A stretch of DNA of 64,000 nucleotides from Otis tarda (taxonomy: Eukaryota > Chordata > Aves > Otidiformes > Otididae). Each line of letters opens with the position of its first letter. Within the stretch, counting starts at the first letter, position 1. The translations under genes and the position numbers were made by a program. The DNA lies in assembly GCA_026413225.1 (NCBI GenBank), contig CM048554.1:47587963-47651962 (forward strand), written 5' to 3'. Below are positions 48,513 to 59,699 of the stretch, piece by piece. The notes beneath the pieces are model-generated. The model made no database searches and had not been told where the DNA came from. It worked only from the letters and a program-made list of their open reading frames with translations.

Positions 48513-49944
48513 TGAATAGTTTTCCCCAAGTCGAGTCTGTTTTGCCCGTGACGGTAACTTTAAGGATTTCTCCCTGTCCTTATCTCAAACCTCGAGCCGT
48601 TTTTCTTATATTTTCTCTCCCTGTTCTCTCGGAGGGTGGGGGGAGTGAGAGAGAGACTGCGTAGTCTGGTCCTGATCAGGGCTGAACTACGACAGAGAAA
48701 CAGAGAAATCTCGCTGTGAATTTGTTCAAAATATTTCAGAAAAGTGGAATGTTGTTTTGCCATTATTAAGAATGTATACATTTTATTTTGCCATTTTCAT
48801 TTTATAACTAAATAAAATGTATCCTAAAGTTTGAAAACAAACCTTATTTTAATAATACTGTATTATACTTATTAGAAAACCCACAAAGGTTTTAATTTTT
48901 ATTGAAAATTAATTAATTTTAAATTACTTTAAAATTGAAAATCACGTAGTATAATCATCTATCTAAGAAGTTTTTATAGCTCTGTATTATTAATAGTATT
49001 ATTTTTCATTTGATCTGCATTTTCCAGAGTTTCATCTGTGAGATAACTGTGTTTTGTAAAATTCCGCATCCAGAAGTTGTTGGTTTTTTTTTTTTGAGAG
49101 TAAAAAACAAGGTAGAGCAGAAGCTTTTAATGAGAAATGTGAATTTAATCTGATTTTCAGCTACATTAATATCAGTTAAATAACCAAAATAATTCCATAT
49201 TTGGTGTGAATACCATCAATGTTGGCTGTATTTATTGGCTAAAGATTTTTAAATTGGAATTTGTGAATAGGAAATTTTGGTGATTTTGGGTAGAATGACA
49301 TGCTTTAAAAATAAATGTTTTGTTTCCTAAAGTTGCATAATGGAAATATTATCAGAATGTTTACTTTCATGTTTGTGATTTAAGTTAACTTAGCTATTAA
49401 TACTGTAAAGTGTTAAGTACATGAATAAAATGCACCTTATACTTAATTGGAATGTGCTTCAAGGAAGCTTTTAAGCAAAAAAAAAAAACAAAACACCCAA
49501 ATAATTAACCTGTCATAAACAACAATATTTTCCTAAACTTGAATGTTTGTGAGTTACCTAAAACTATATACTTCAATGTTTGCAAGTTCAGGTCTAAAGC
49601 AAAATACTCATAACTGTATGTTCTCTTAATTTTAGTATACAGTATCTCATTATTTTACATCTGTCTGTTTTCAAGGCTGAGTTCTTCAGGTAGTTTAAGT
49701 GCTCTTTCCCAGAACTGATCTTGATATTTTTTCAAAAGTATTTTAGCTTTGAAACATATTTTTGTAAAGTATCTAGTGCTTAAGCCGCTAATGAGGGATG
49801 TGGAGCCTCTAGGTTCAGTTTTGTCATCCTCTCCGGCTTTCAGAGCAGAAGTAGGGGATGAGCAGCAAGCTTTTGCCTCAAAGTGGAACAGTATACCTTC
49901 AGGGTTCAGAACGGGTGATTAAGAGAGATGAATACTTTTATCTA

Positions 49945-50015
49945 AGATGCTGGAGAGCTGGATTCAGTTCCCTCTTGCCTACTAGGATTCAAATTTCCTT
50001 CCCTAACCTCTCAGT
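49945..50015 (+). repeat. Possible MIR fragment
   Basis: gctggagagctggattcagt, tccctcttgcc and ccctaacctctcag resemble in order a MIR core (ggagacctgggttcaagtccc ... cttaacctctct). Short and diverged; tentative. Confidence 0.3.
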
Positions 50016-50963
50016 TGTATTGATAGAGAAGTAGAAGTAAGATGCAAAAAAAGAGATTAGTGGTATAACATTAACATTTAAAATTTGAGAGAGACATTTT
50101 GACAAGTAACATGCTGTGAATCAGATTTTTGTTGCTGAAGAATTGTCAGCAAGGTTTCATCTTTCCTGTGTGTATTTTGAAAAGCCAAGAGAATCAGATT
50201 TCTTGTTTCATAAGGCTACAAAGGCATGATTTTAACCTGTGCAATAAAGAAAATGAACTTTTAACTGCCCTCAGAGCATGGCCACATTATTCCCTGTGAT
50301 TGACTCCAGTTGGCTTAAGAGCAGAACTTCAGGGTATAGAAAAATAACAGTAGGAGATGAATATGTAAGTAACAAGTATCATTTCCATGGAATTATGGTG
50401 AAGGAAGACAAATAAATACATTTTATGTATATTATCATTGTTGTAAATAGAGGATTCTTGATATTGTCAGCAGAGGAAAAGATTATTAAAAATACTTCTT
50501 AGGGGTTCAGGTCTGACATGATGCATTGTATGTGTTCACTTCTATTTGCACTAAGGAAAAAAACAATTTTTTTTTTTATTAGCAACTTTTGTACAATAGA
50601 AATATGAAATACAAATACTGCTTAATGGGAATGTTTTTATTATATATTTATTAAAAGTGATGTTTCTTCCCTAGATAATATATGCAAAGAAGTCAGCAAG
50701 GTCCGTAATTTGGAGAATTAGTAATTACGTTTATGTAGAATGTGACACACAATAATATAATCAAGTGAAAAGCAGTGATTCTTGTACATGTTGATCAAAT
50801 AAAGTTCACCTAACGTTGTAATAAAGTACTATCCTGTGCTGTATAAGGGAAAAGCTTAAGTCCTTTGTGCAAAGCTCTGTGTTATAAAATTGAAAAGCTG
50901 AAAATTTGTAATTTTCTGCAGTAAGACAGACCTTTGAACCAAATATTTGGAATAGACTTTACC

Positions 50964-50986
50964 TTTTTTTTTTTTTTTTTTTTTTT
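50964..50986 (+). repeat. Poly-T run (23 T)
   Basis: Uninterrupted 23 T, i.e. poly-A on the minus strand. No retrocopy recognised on the minus strand upstream. Confidence 0.9.
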
Positions 50987-53900
50987 CTCCTTGAGTTTAC
51001 TGTTAATAATATATTTCTGTTATGGCTAAATTGATAAAAATAAGTCAAAAATAGGATTTAACATTAATATCCTAGAGACAACCTCAAGAGACAGCTCCTT
51101 GCACTATGGCCACATCATCAATACCTTGACAGTTCATCTGAATTCTTTAAAAGCTGCAGTTAAGATTTTTCTTAAACAGCTTTTACTAGGCTCTTCTGGT
51201 GCTTCACTGACCTTGAAAGGCTTTTGCTATTATGTGACCTTAGTCCTTTTATTCCCTGCTTATTAAAATACACATAATGTTTGTAGAGGAAGAAAGAGAA
51301 GAGTTATAAAAATAAACTTACATAGACAGGTTATTTGAAGCAAATAGTAACTTTTGTTTTAAGTATTATGTTTTCCACAGTGAAGCTAGAGTATCAAAGT
51401 GGCCTACAGATAGATTTAAAGATAGATTGAATGCAGATCTGTATGGAGATGAAAAGCAGCTGGTAGCACTGTAATGTTATTGTGAGATGAAAGCTTCATT
51501 GTAGCTAAGTTTATATTCATGTTGTACCAATTAGCAACTTCAGTGATAAAATTTTACTATTTGGCATGTGATCATGAAACTTATATTTTGAGCAGGTAAA
51601 ATGTAACTTCTTGTCTTGCCTTTTTCCTGATTAGTTTGTTAGCACTTTTCTTGAATTTTGACTACGTAAACAGGAAAAAAACTCTAAACAGAGACTTGAA
51701 AAACTGTTATTTTCAATTCTAGTGTAGTTTACAGACTTAACACAAAGTCAAGTTATTTACCAACAGACATGATTATCACAGAATACCTTACTTAAAATAA
51801 TTAATGGATTTCCACAATGTGAACAATGAACTTTGTGCTGGAGAAAATACTTTTTTAGAAGATGTCTCATAGTACTCAGTATCCCTGATTTTAACTTTGT
51901 TCTGCAATGAAAATTCTTTCTTCAGTTGTTGATCTGAGCCCTGTTGATCTCAGTTGGCTCTTTACCTTCCCTGATTCCTGTTTCTTCTTCTCTTCCTCAT
52001 AGGATCTTTCTGTTTTCTTTCAAAAGAAAACTGACAAAATCAACCTCACCTTCCCCTTTTTCTCATGTCTTTTACCTACTTGCCACCAAATTCTGTTTTC
52101 TCCCTCATCATAGACACAGAAGTTATACTTTGGTTTATGTGGTTTAACCCTATTTTTACCCAGTAACATCAGCCTACCTTCTAATTTGTTTCACACCTCA
52201 CTGCTTCATTTTTCTTCTTAAAATCTAACTTTCTTTTATATTAGGATTTTCCAGTTCATAACTGAAAAGCAGAGTATTTTTTAAAATACGCTTGGGTCAG
52301 AATGAAACAGAATGAGTTGAGTCCTTTTTTATGTAAAATGGAAAGCAAAACATTGTTTAGATTGTTTCTTCAGTGAATTTGGTTGCTTTATTTTAATATC
52401 TTTAAACTTCTGTCACCACAACATTTTGTAGGGAGGAGATTTGTAAGTTTATTATACACTAAGGATTAAACAACATGCTTTTGTTTGTTTCAAACCTGCC
52501 ACCTGTCTCAAAACAAAAGGCAAAATATTTAGTTTTAGAAAATATTGTAGCAAAATGTTTAAGTTAGACCCTCTCTCCAGATTTTCATCAAGGCTACATC
52601 TACCAGTTCTTTATGTGCAACAGTTCTAAGGTACAACCACTTAATTGCATTTCCGTCCACTTACAGATCTGAAGCATAACCAAGGTGTTGTCATCCTGAC
52701 GTTCAGCTGGTGAGGTCCTTTTTGCTGACCTTGCCAAATGCAGTCTTGTCCGTCAGGACAAGAGGATACAACAGGATTCTGCTGTAAAGGAATGATATTT
52801 CTAGCCTATCCTTACGTAACTTTGTAGTATCACACTTGTTTCATTTTTCAGTTGTTTTCTCCCTTCTCTATTATATTGCAGAGAAGCTACTTGTCTTCCC
52901 CTTCAAGGTACTTCAGGATTGTTTCCCTCTCAGTCATCACTCATTTACTTTTTCTAGCATTCTAAACCTTATTCTGATTACCACTGTAATCAGTTTACCT
53001 CTGTCATAAAATGATTTCGACTGAGTCTCTATTAGAACATCAGTAAACTGTACAAATAAGTCACAACTAGGAAAAAGTGCTATTATCACTTTCTATAAGT
53101 ACAGATCTCATAGCCCTTTGATGGTTTGTGAGGGAGTGTTACCCAGCTGCTCGCTTTGTGTTATGTCTTTTTTTGTGGACTTGCAGCATGATCACAATCA
53201 ACTTTGCAACCTAAGCTTTGAACAGTGTCAGGTTGACTGTGGTTAAATTCCTGGCCCAACAAAATAAGATGAATAAGCACCATAGGGTTAACATGTTACA
53301 ATTTAAAAGACCAGAAAACTTAAGTAATAGCTGCAGTTGTGACAGGCTGAGGCTTTCAAGTGTGCAGTGTGTACTGTGACTGCTGAATCAAGTCATCTTG
53401 CTTTTAAACTTTCCATTTTGTATTCTCCTGTTGAAGTTAGGAATCAAAAACTTCCTGCTTTGTGAGTGCCAAGAACCAGAGAATGAATGTATACTTGTAG
53501 TTTATTTTCAGCAATTTACAATTTGCAACCCATTTGAAATTTGTTCTTGGACTTGAACAAAGAACCAAAGATTTATAATTCAGAATTTGCAGCTTGGGGG
53601 ATAGAAGTAAAAGAATTTTGTTGAGATCCTTCTTTAGGAGGAATACATAAGTGAATGTTTATTAATGAGGAACTGTATTGCTACTTGAAACTTCTGCCAG
53701 ACTTCTTGGAAATGTTCTATTGAAGAACTAGTTAAAATGTCAATATGAAAGGTATTATTGTACGTTCATAATTTTTTCTTCTAGGTATCTTCTCTAATTT
53801 GAGATTCTGTAATGCATTTGGGCTTTAGATGTCAGATTAAGTTACTTGCTTTTAAAGTTAACTTTTATCTTGATGAGAATTTGTGCTATTTAGGTTTTAG

Positions 53901-54912
53901 GACTGATCTTGCACCGATGTCAGCTGTTGCTGGAAATTATAGAGACATTTGGAATCTGGAAGAATCAGCTTCACAAAATCATCATGACTTCTTGAAAGAG
54001 TGCTGCCAGATTCTCAAATGAGTCAAGCCATATTTGAAAAAAATCTGTGGATCCAATTTATGTTTTTTTTTCTGAGAAAATCATAAAGAGATGTACCGAT
54101 AATTCAAAAGTTTCTTCCCAGCTACCAAGCAAATTGCCCTGTCATTGGCTAGGTTCCATCCAGTTTCTTGTTTTCACTGGTACAATTCTATGTGCCAGTG
54201 CATGAAATCAAGAAATGAAAGTAGGAACTACTGTGGTATGATTAGCATCTGAATTTTTTTGAAACTTGCAGGGTGGAAATTTAAGCATCACTTGCTGAGC
54301 CTTAGAATGGCATTCTTCCATTCCCACCCAAGACAAAGGGTCTATTGCGATTCTATATCCCTGGATCAGTTAAATTCCTTGTAAGCTAATTTATTCTAGA
54401 CAGAGTGCATTTTTCTATTTGCATGTGTTCTGTTATTTTGCTACTCATAAATTCTCAGTCTAGAGAATAACCTTTACAAAGGATGAATAAGAATTTTCTG
54501 CATTTTATTATCTTCAAAGTTCCACTAGTGTTTTCCATTTTTGGAAAGTAAAAGATCCAAGGTTTAATGTTCTCCAGGATGCTGACAAATTATGTTACAG
54601 GTCTTATCTTAGCAAGTAAAAAGGGACCATAAAGGCTGCCCTTCATCTTCTGCTATTACTTCTCCTGAATTGTGAAACAACGGAAGCACAAAATTAAGAA
54701 TTATTTTAATTCCAGACTGCTTTAGTCTTTGTTACCTCTAATGTGTATGAACTCAGTATGTATTAAGGATGTACATTTCTTATTGGGTTATTGAATGGAA
54801 CTTCTGTTATTGTCAGTAAGTTACCTTCCTAATTTTTATGCATTATTCTAAAAATTGACTTCCCAGTAACATGGTTCCATAAAATACATAGAACTTTTAA
54901 TCTGTTTTATAG

Positions 54913-55102
54913 GGTTGTGACTCTCAAATGAGCATGTCAGAAGTGTCCTGCAGTGAAAGTACCTCCTCTTGTCAGTCTCTGGTACATGGCTCAGCTCCAG
55001 AAATCCTCGTTGGCCTCCTTTATAATGCTACAACGGGAAGATTATCAGCAGAAGTGATAAAAGGCAGCCACTTCAAAAATTTGGCGGCGAACAGACCACC
55101 CA
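54913..55102 (+). CDS. SYT14: SYT14 coding exon 6: C2A-C2B linker and start of C2B
   Basis: A 190-nt exon entering in phase 0 ([20 protein letters not shown]...) and leaving in phase 1 (…NLAANRPP plus A; donor A|GTGAGT at 55103). The first ~30 residues are a Ser/Cys-rich inter-domain linker. [20 protein letters not shown] and [15 protein letters not shown] form strands 1-2 and loop 1 of C2B. In calcium-binding synaptotagmins this loop carries two aspartates (…D…SDPYVK type); here it is [14 protein letters not shown], with none, consistent with a calcium-independent C2B. The final A joins AT of the 59386 exon to make Asn. The ATG at 54928 is internal. Confidence 0.96.
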
Positions 55103-58100
55103 GTGAGTGAAAATCTTTTTTCATCGTAATGCTTCTGTACTGGTGGGGCTCTCGATAGCATGGACTTCAATCCTATCATTTAGTCTTACCCCATCAAAAT
55201 GAAATAGAGCAATCATCAACTAATCTGTTTTATGTTTTATATTTCTAGTCAGTTGGGAAATAGCAAAAAAATCTAAAATTCAAAATATTAATTGTAAGTT
55301 GACAAGACTGTTTTAATTTTTCATGATGACTGACTAATAAATTACCTTTATCATAATGATTAATTGCTAAATTACTAATGCCTCACATCACAGGCCAAGA
55401 ATAAAAAGTTAGTGTTTAAAGAGAAAGTACATGCCAGCTAATATTAATATAAACGTTTACTCTGAACAGTTATTGCTGTTCCTAGAGGGGTTGATCTGCA
55501 GTCTTTTAATTGCTCATGTGCCTGTGTATGTGTGGTAGTAATATGTGTAACTTGGGAATGTCAGTGAACACAACAGAGGAACAAATTGAGATCTTTGGCA
55601 TATTTAGTATGCAGAACCATCAGAAAGGACTTGAACTGTGTGTTCAAGCATTTGTTCAAAAATACATTTGTGTGAAATATCTGTGAACTTTATGTACTTT
55701 TAAATTGGAGCCAGATGGAATGTCATACAGAATGTTTTTACTGTCTCTAATTCCTTGATTTAGCTTGAGAAAGTTCAGTAATGAACTTCTTTTAAAATTG
55801 TTTTTTATTGTTTTTTAGATAATGAGTCTGATTTACATAAGTTATAGTGAGACGTATCTACCTGTTCCTCTTTATTTTGTCTGGAGGGGTCAGGTTTTAA
55901 CCCCTCTTTCTGTTTCTTAATCCCCAGATTTGTGTTGCACTAGCAGATTATCTGGTTCTACTCGATTATGTAGCAGACTGCCAGTATTTTATAAGTGGTT
56001 TGCACATCTCACTTTGTCTTCAGAGTTTAGGAAGTAAGCCATTCCACTTGAGACTTATGCTCTCTTCTTTCTTTCTTGACCCATGTTTTATTCAATTTGT
56101 TAATTACATTTGGCTCAGCCTTACTCTGTTTTGTGTTCTCTATGCTTTTCACACTGATGGAGCCAGACTTTGTTAACATGGCCAGAGAAAGAAGGCAAAA
56201 GCAACATCTCTAATACTTTTGTATAATTAGGTAGCTGCACCAGAGTCACTTACTTGGAGACAAAGCATAAAAAAAGATGGGGAAGGCCAAGAAGGCCCAA
56301 GGACACTGTGGTGGTGGAAGGAATGAACGGGAGAGAAGACCTGGAGAGAAGGGACCATGAGTTCCCATAGGTGGCTTATCCTTATCTTTCTGGAATCTCT
56401 AGAGCAAGCCAAGTTTTTCTTAATATTTAGAATATGTGAATTAGATGGGGGTTCAGTACTTGTTTTGAAGGCAGATAAGTTCATTCTCTGGTATGTTAAT
56501 TCCCCAAATGTGCTCTGTGGGCCCATGCTGTCTGGCTAACTGCTGTGTATGTCACTGGGGTCAAAAATCTGTTTCAGATTGCAAGGAAGCAGCATAGAAC
56601 ATTACACATAGCCTTGTAATACCATGTTCTTTTTAGAGGGAAGACCTTGTATGTTAGCTTTTGTTACCGCCAGTGAAGGATAGGGGGAAGTAGTTTTGAT
56701 ATTCATAATAATAATAGTCCAGTTCTGTTTAGGCAAATGTAAGTTTAGAGTTCTGTTGTTTCTAGAAAGCTGGAAACTAATTCATGTTCTGGGTCTGGTA
56801 AGGCCATGCACAGAACATTGTGGAATCCATATTTCTCCTATGGGCTGGTTTGTGCCACCCTCCTCCCCTCTGCCCCGGCAGTGGTCACACCTTATAAACT
56901 CCTGGACCCAGGCGCGTACCACTGCCACTTCCTAACTCCCTGTCAAATATATCAGGGACACATACCAGCCTCTCTCTGTACCATCATTTCCACAAAATGA
57001 AAACTAAGGCACATAGGATGAAATGCTCTGATCACATTTGCTGTTTGGACATCAGTGGTCCAGATTCCTGAGTAGTGCTACAAAGTACATGCACAGGTCA
57101 GTTTTTATTCAGGTCTTGATAAACTATGATAGAAAGGGAAGCAATTACTCTTTCCCACATGCGATGCTTTCTGTAGTCTAGGGGTTGTGAACCTATGCAA
57201 TTTTTGTGAAATGTTTCTTCAGCAAATATAGATTGAGTCCTACAGTTCTGCTTCTTCGTAGTATATGCTCTTCTGCTGCATATTTATGTGTTACGTAGTA
57301 ACTCATTAGTAACTGAGTGCAGGCAAATAGGCCAAATCCCGCAGGCGATAACAGCTGATGTTAAAATATGTCTTTGTTTCTCTGTGTGACGGTTAATATT
57401 TTGTCTGGGAAAAAGATGCTTCTTAGTATCCTTTCAAATTTTGTTGAAATTGAGTACAAGCTTTTGCACATTAAATGCATGTGTATGTATGCATGCATAC
57501 ACACATTAAATCCATAAATAGATGGATTTTAGCAAGTGAGATCTTTACATTTTTAATAGAGACCCATACTTGAATTTCAGATGTAAGCATCCCTCAGCTA
57601 TTTTTACAGATTAGATCAGAATCATTATTGTGCTGAGTCCATCACTACTCAAGAACTAAAGTATTACAGTCAAATATCTGTAACTATAAAAGCTAAGGGC
57701 AAAACCAACTTAGTTTTCAGTTCAGTGATTTTTCATTTTATTGCTTTTAATATATGAAGTATAATTACTGTGTGCAGTTTTTCTTAATATGCTGGAGTTT
57801 GCATGAAAAAGCATAAGATTTGATAAAAAGGATACAGTGATTTTTGCCCAGTCTTCTATAACGTAATCGTTTGCATGATTCTTTCTTTGTTGAGTGTGCT
57901 TCGGAACCCAGTAGCTATTAGCGCTAAGGTAACTCATTATGTAAGCAGTGTAATTTTTGTTAAAGATTACACAAAAACTGCACAAATTTTTCATTTCATT
58001 AAATTTTACCCAACAATCCTTTTGTTCAATCCTTTTTCTGATCTATGCTGCTAAGGTTTTGTGTTCTTCCACTCCAGTAAATAGTGTTTCCTCTTAAACT

Positions 58101-59385
58101 TTAACCTTTGATCCTCTCTCACCCAACTATTGACATCTGGTCATTATTTCTTTTACTGCTTTCCACCCCCTGTTGTCAGACGGACTGTTCTGTTGTCTAA
58201 AACACTTGATAGGTGGACAGGTTTATATAATCCGAGGTGAGTTCCTGTAGAAACTAATTGGATGTTGTCTTTTTCATGCAAAAGAAAACTTGCCAGCAGT
58301 AAAGCTATCCACGGCTGCCTACCATATTGGTTTATAGAAGTATATGTTTGTTATTTGTGGCACTCTCTAATGCAAAAGTTGCATTTATCTCTGATTATGG
58401 ATGTTGGGATTTCAGTGTACCTGCAAAGTGAAAACATTCAATGTGTTTCTTTTTACATGAACTCCTATCTTTTAATATTATTATTCATTAACATGAATAT
58501 GAGAGGAATAAAGAATGAACAACCTGATTTTTTTTATATACAGTTTTGTATTTGTTGATATCAGTTAACTTTATGAAATGCAAATCCTTCTGCAGGAGCA
58601 TGGCTTGGTGTTTCTACTCAAATGAAAACAGAGCTTTAAAAATACGGGTTTATACCCAAATACTAACACCCAGTGCATGCTAATCACATTTGCTTGCATC
58701 AGCTTCTTAAATGGACTTCCTAAGAGCACTGAACAAGCTATGTTTTAAACAACCATCTTGAATTATGCAAAAAAAACCATTTCTCTTTAAAGGTGTATTA
58801 AATGTATTCCTTCATGAATCTGGGAATTAAGAGATTTTCCGTATTGTGTAAACTTCCACCTTTGAATGCTCTTTGTTACATTTTGGTCTTTAAAATAAAT
58901 AAAATTGAAAAGCCCAAAGTGAGAACCACATCCATGCAGAGATTATTCTTAATCATTTCATTCTGGCTGTTTTGATATCATCACTGCGTATCAATATTAT
59001 TTTTTTCCTCTTCATTAGTTGCCTTCATTCCACTTTGTTTATTCTTATTCTCTGAAAATTCAGTGGTATGCTTTACAGTGTTGTGCCTAGTTGGAGCTTG
59101 CGAAGTGTTAATGCAATTTAAGTTCATTTAGAACAAATCAGGGGGGTCGACGGGAAGAGGATTATGAGGTATACCTTTAACTTAACCTATTTACATAGTA
59201 CTGAAGCTAGTTAATTTGTTAGTGTGTTTGTAATATGTTGCTTACTTGTCATCTTCCCATGTGTCTAAACTAAGTTGTGTTCAGTCAGCCTGGTATACAC
59301 CATATCCTTGTATCTTGTAAATATCTCATTCACAAAAACATTTTTTCAAGATGTCTGACATTCCAAAATACGATTTATTTTGTAG
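55103..59385 (+). other. SYT14 last intron (4.3 kb)
   Basis: AT-rich intron splitting the C2B domain. There is a short palindromic atgtatgcatgcatacacac patch near 57485-57506 and a slightly GC-richer stretch at 56780-57000 with no recognisable content. Ends at acceptor cgatttattttgtag (AG 59384-59385). Confidence 0.8.
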
Positions 59386-59699
59386 ATACATATGTTAAAT
59401 TAACACTGCTGAACTCAATGGGGCAAGAGATGTCCAAATGCAAAACTTCAATCCGCCGAGGACAGCCAAATCCAGTATACAAAGAAACCTTCGTTTTCCA
59501 AGTGGCACTGTTTCAGCTTTCAGATGTGACACTCATACTGTCTGTATATAATAAGCGCAGCATGAAACGAAAAGAGATGATAGGCTGGATTTCCTTAGGT
59601 CTCAACAGCTCAGGAGAAGATGAGCTCAATCACTGGACTGAAATGAAGGAATCTAAAGGGCAGCAAGTATGTAGATGGCATACTTTACTAGAATCGTAA
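59386..59699 (+). CDS. SYT14: SYT14 last coding exon: rest of C2B and stop
   Basis: Enters in phase 1 (A+AT = Asn, then [17 protein letters not shown]) and ends at TAA 59697-59699. It encodes the remaining C2B strands: the polybasic [19 protein letters not shown] segment, [19 protein letters not shown], loop 3 as [14 protein letters not shown], and the C-terminal CRWHTLLES. Loop 3 of calcium-binding synaptotagmins carries Asp residues where this has Asn/Arg/Lys. The NPVY and C-terminal WHxLL signatures are conserved in synaptotagmin C2B domains; WHxL is linked to docking/trafficking in the family. Adding the ~61 nt of the missing first exon to the six exons (1607 nt) gives about 555 residues, the size I know for SYT14. 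The ATG at 59277 is intronic and not a start. Confidence 0.97.

Larger units (their letters stand above)
47823..48694 (+). mobile_element. Solo LTR of an avian endogenous retrovirus (872 bp)
   Basis: Begins TGTCGTGGTTTTG and ends ...ctgaactacgaca, i.e. TG...CA ends. Inside are a TATA-like tatttaag (47996-48003), an AATAAA (48507-48512), and after it the block ccaagtcgagtctgttttgc, ccgtgacggtaact, ttctccctgtccttatctc, ttatattttctctccctgtt, a layout I recognise from large avian ERV LTRs (U3-R-U5 in the + direction). It is GC-rich relative to its surroundings. No retroviral genes lie beside it, so it is solitary. The flanking five bases (aatat left, gagaa right) do not match, so no target duplication is visible. 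Minus-strand ORFs of 125 and 154 codons in it are compositional artefacts. Confidence 0.85.
36672..54912 (+). other. SYT14 intron between C2A and C2B (18.2 kb), repeat-rich
   Basis: This is the main landing zone for mobile elements in the window: the nested CR1 pair (38521-40150 plus weak remnant to ~40540), a second sense CR1 (43900-44686) and an 872-bp solo LTR (47823-48694). It also has poly-A (37004-37024) and poly-T (50964-50986) runs, a possible MIR (~49945-50015), and a more GC-rich stretch with overlapping short ORFs at about 42950-43310. The rest is AT-rich intron. It ends at acceptor ctgttttatag (AG 54911-54912). Confidence 0.8.

Noticed and set aside
57477..57508. Palindromic atgcatgtgtatgtatgcatgcatacac patch
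   Set aside because: Alternating purine/pyrimidine simple sequence; no flanking element or structured RNA is evident.
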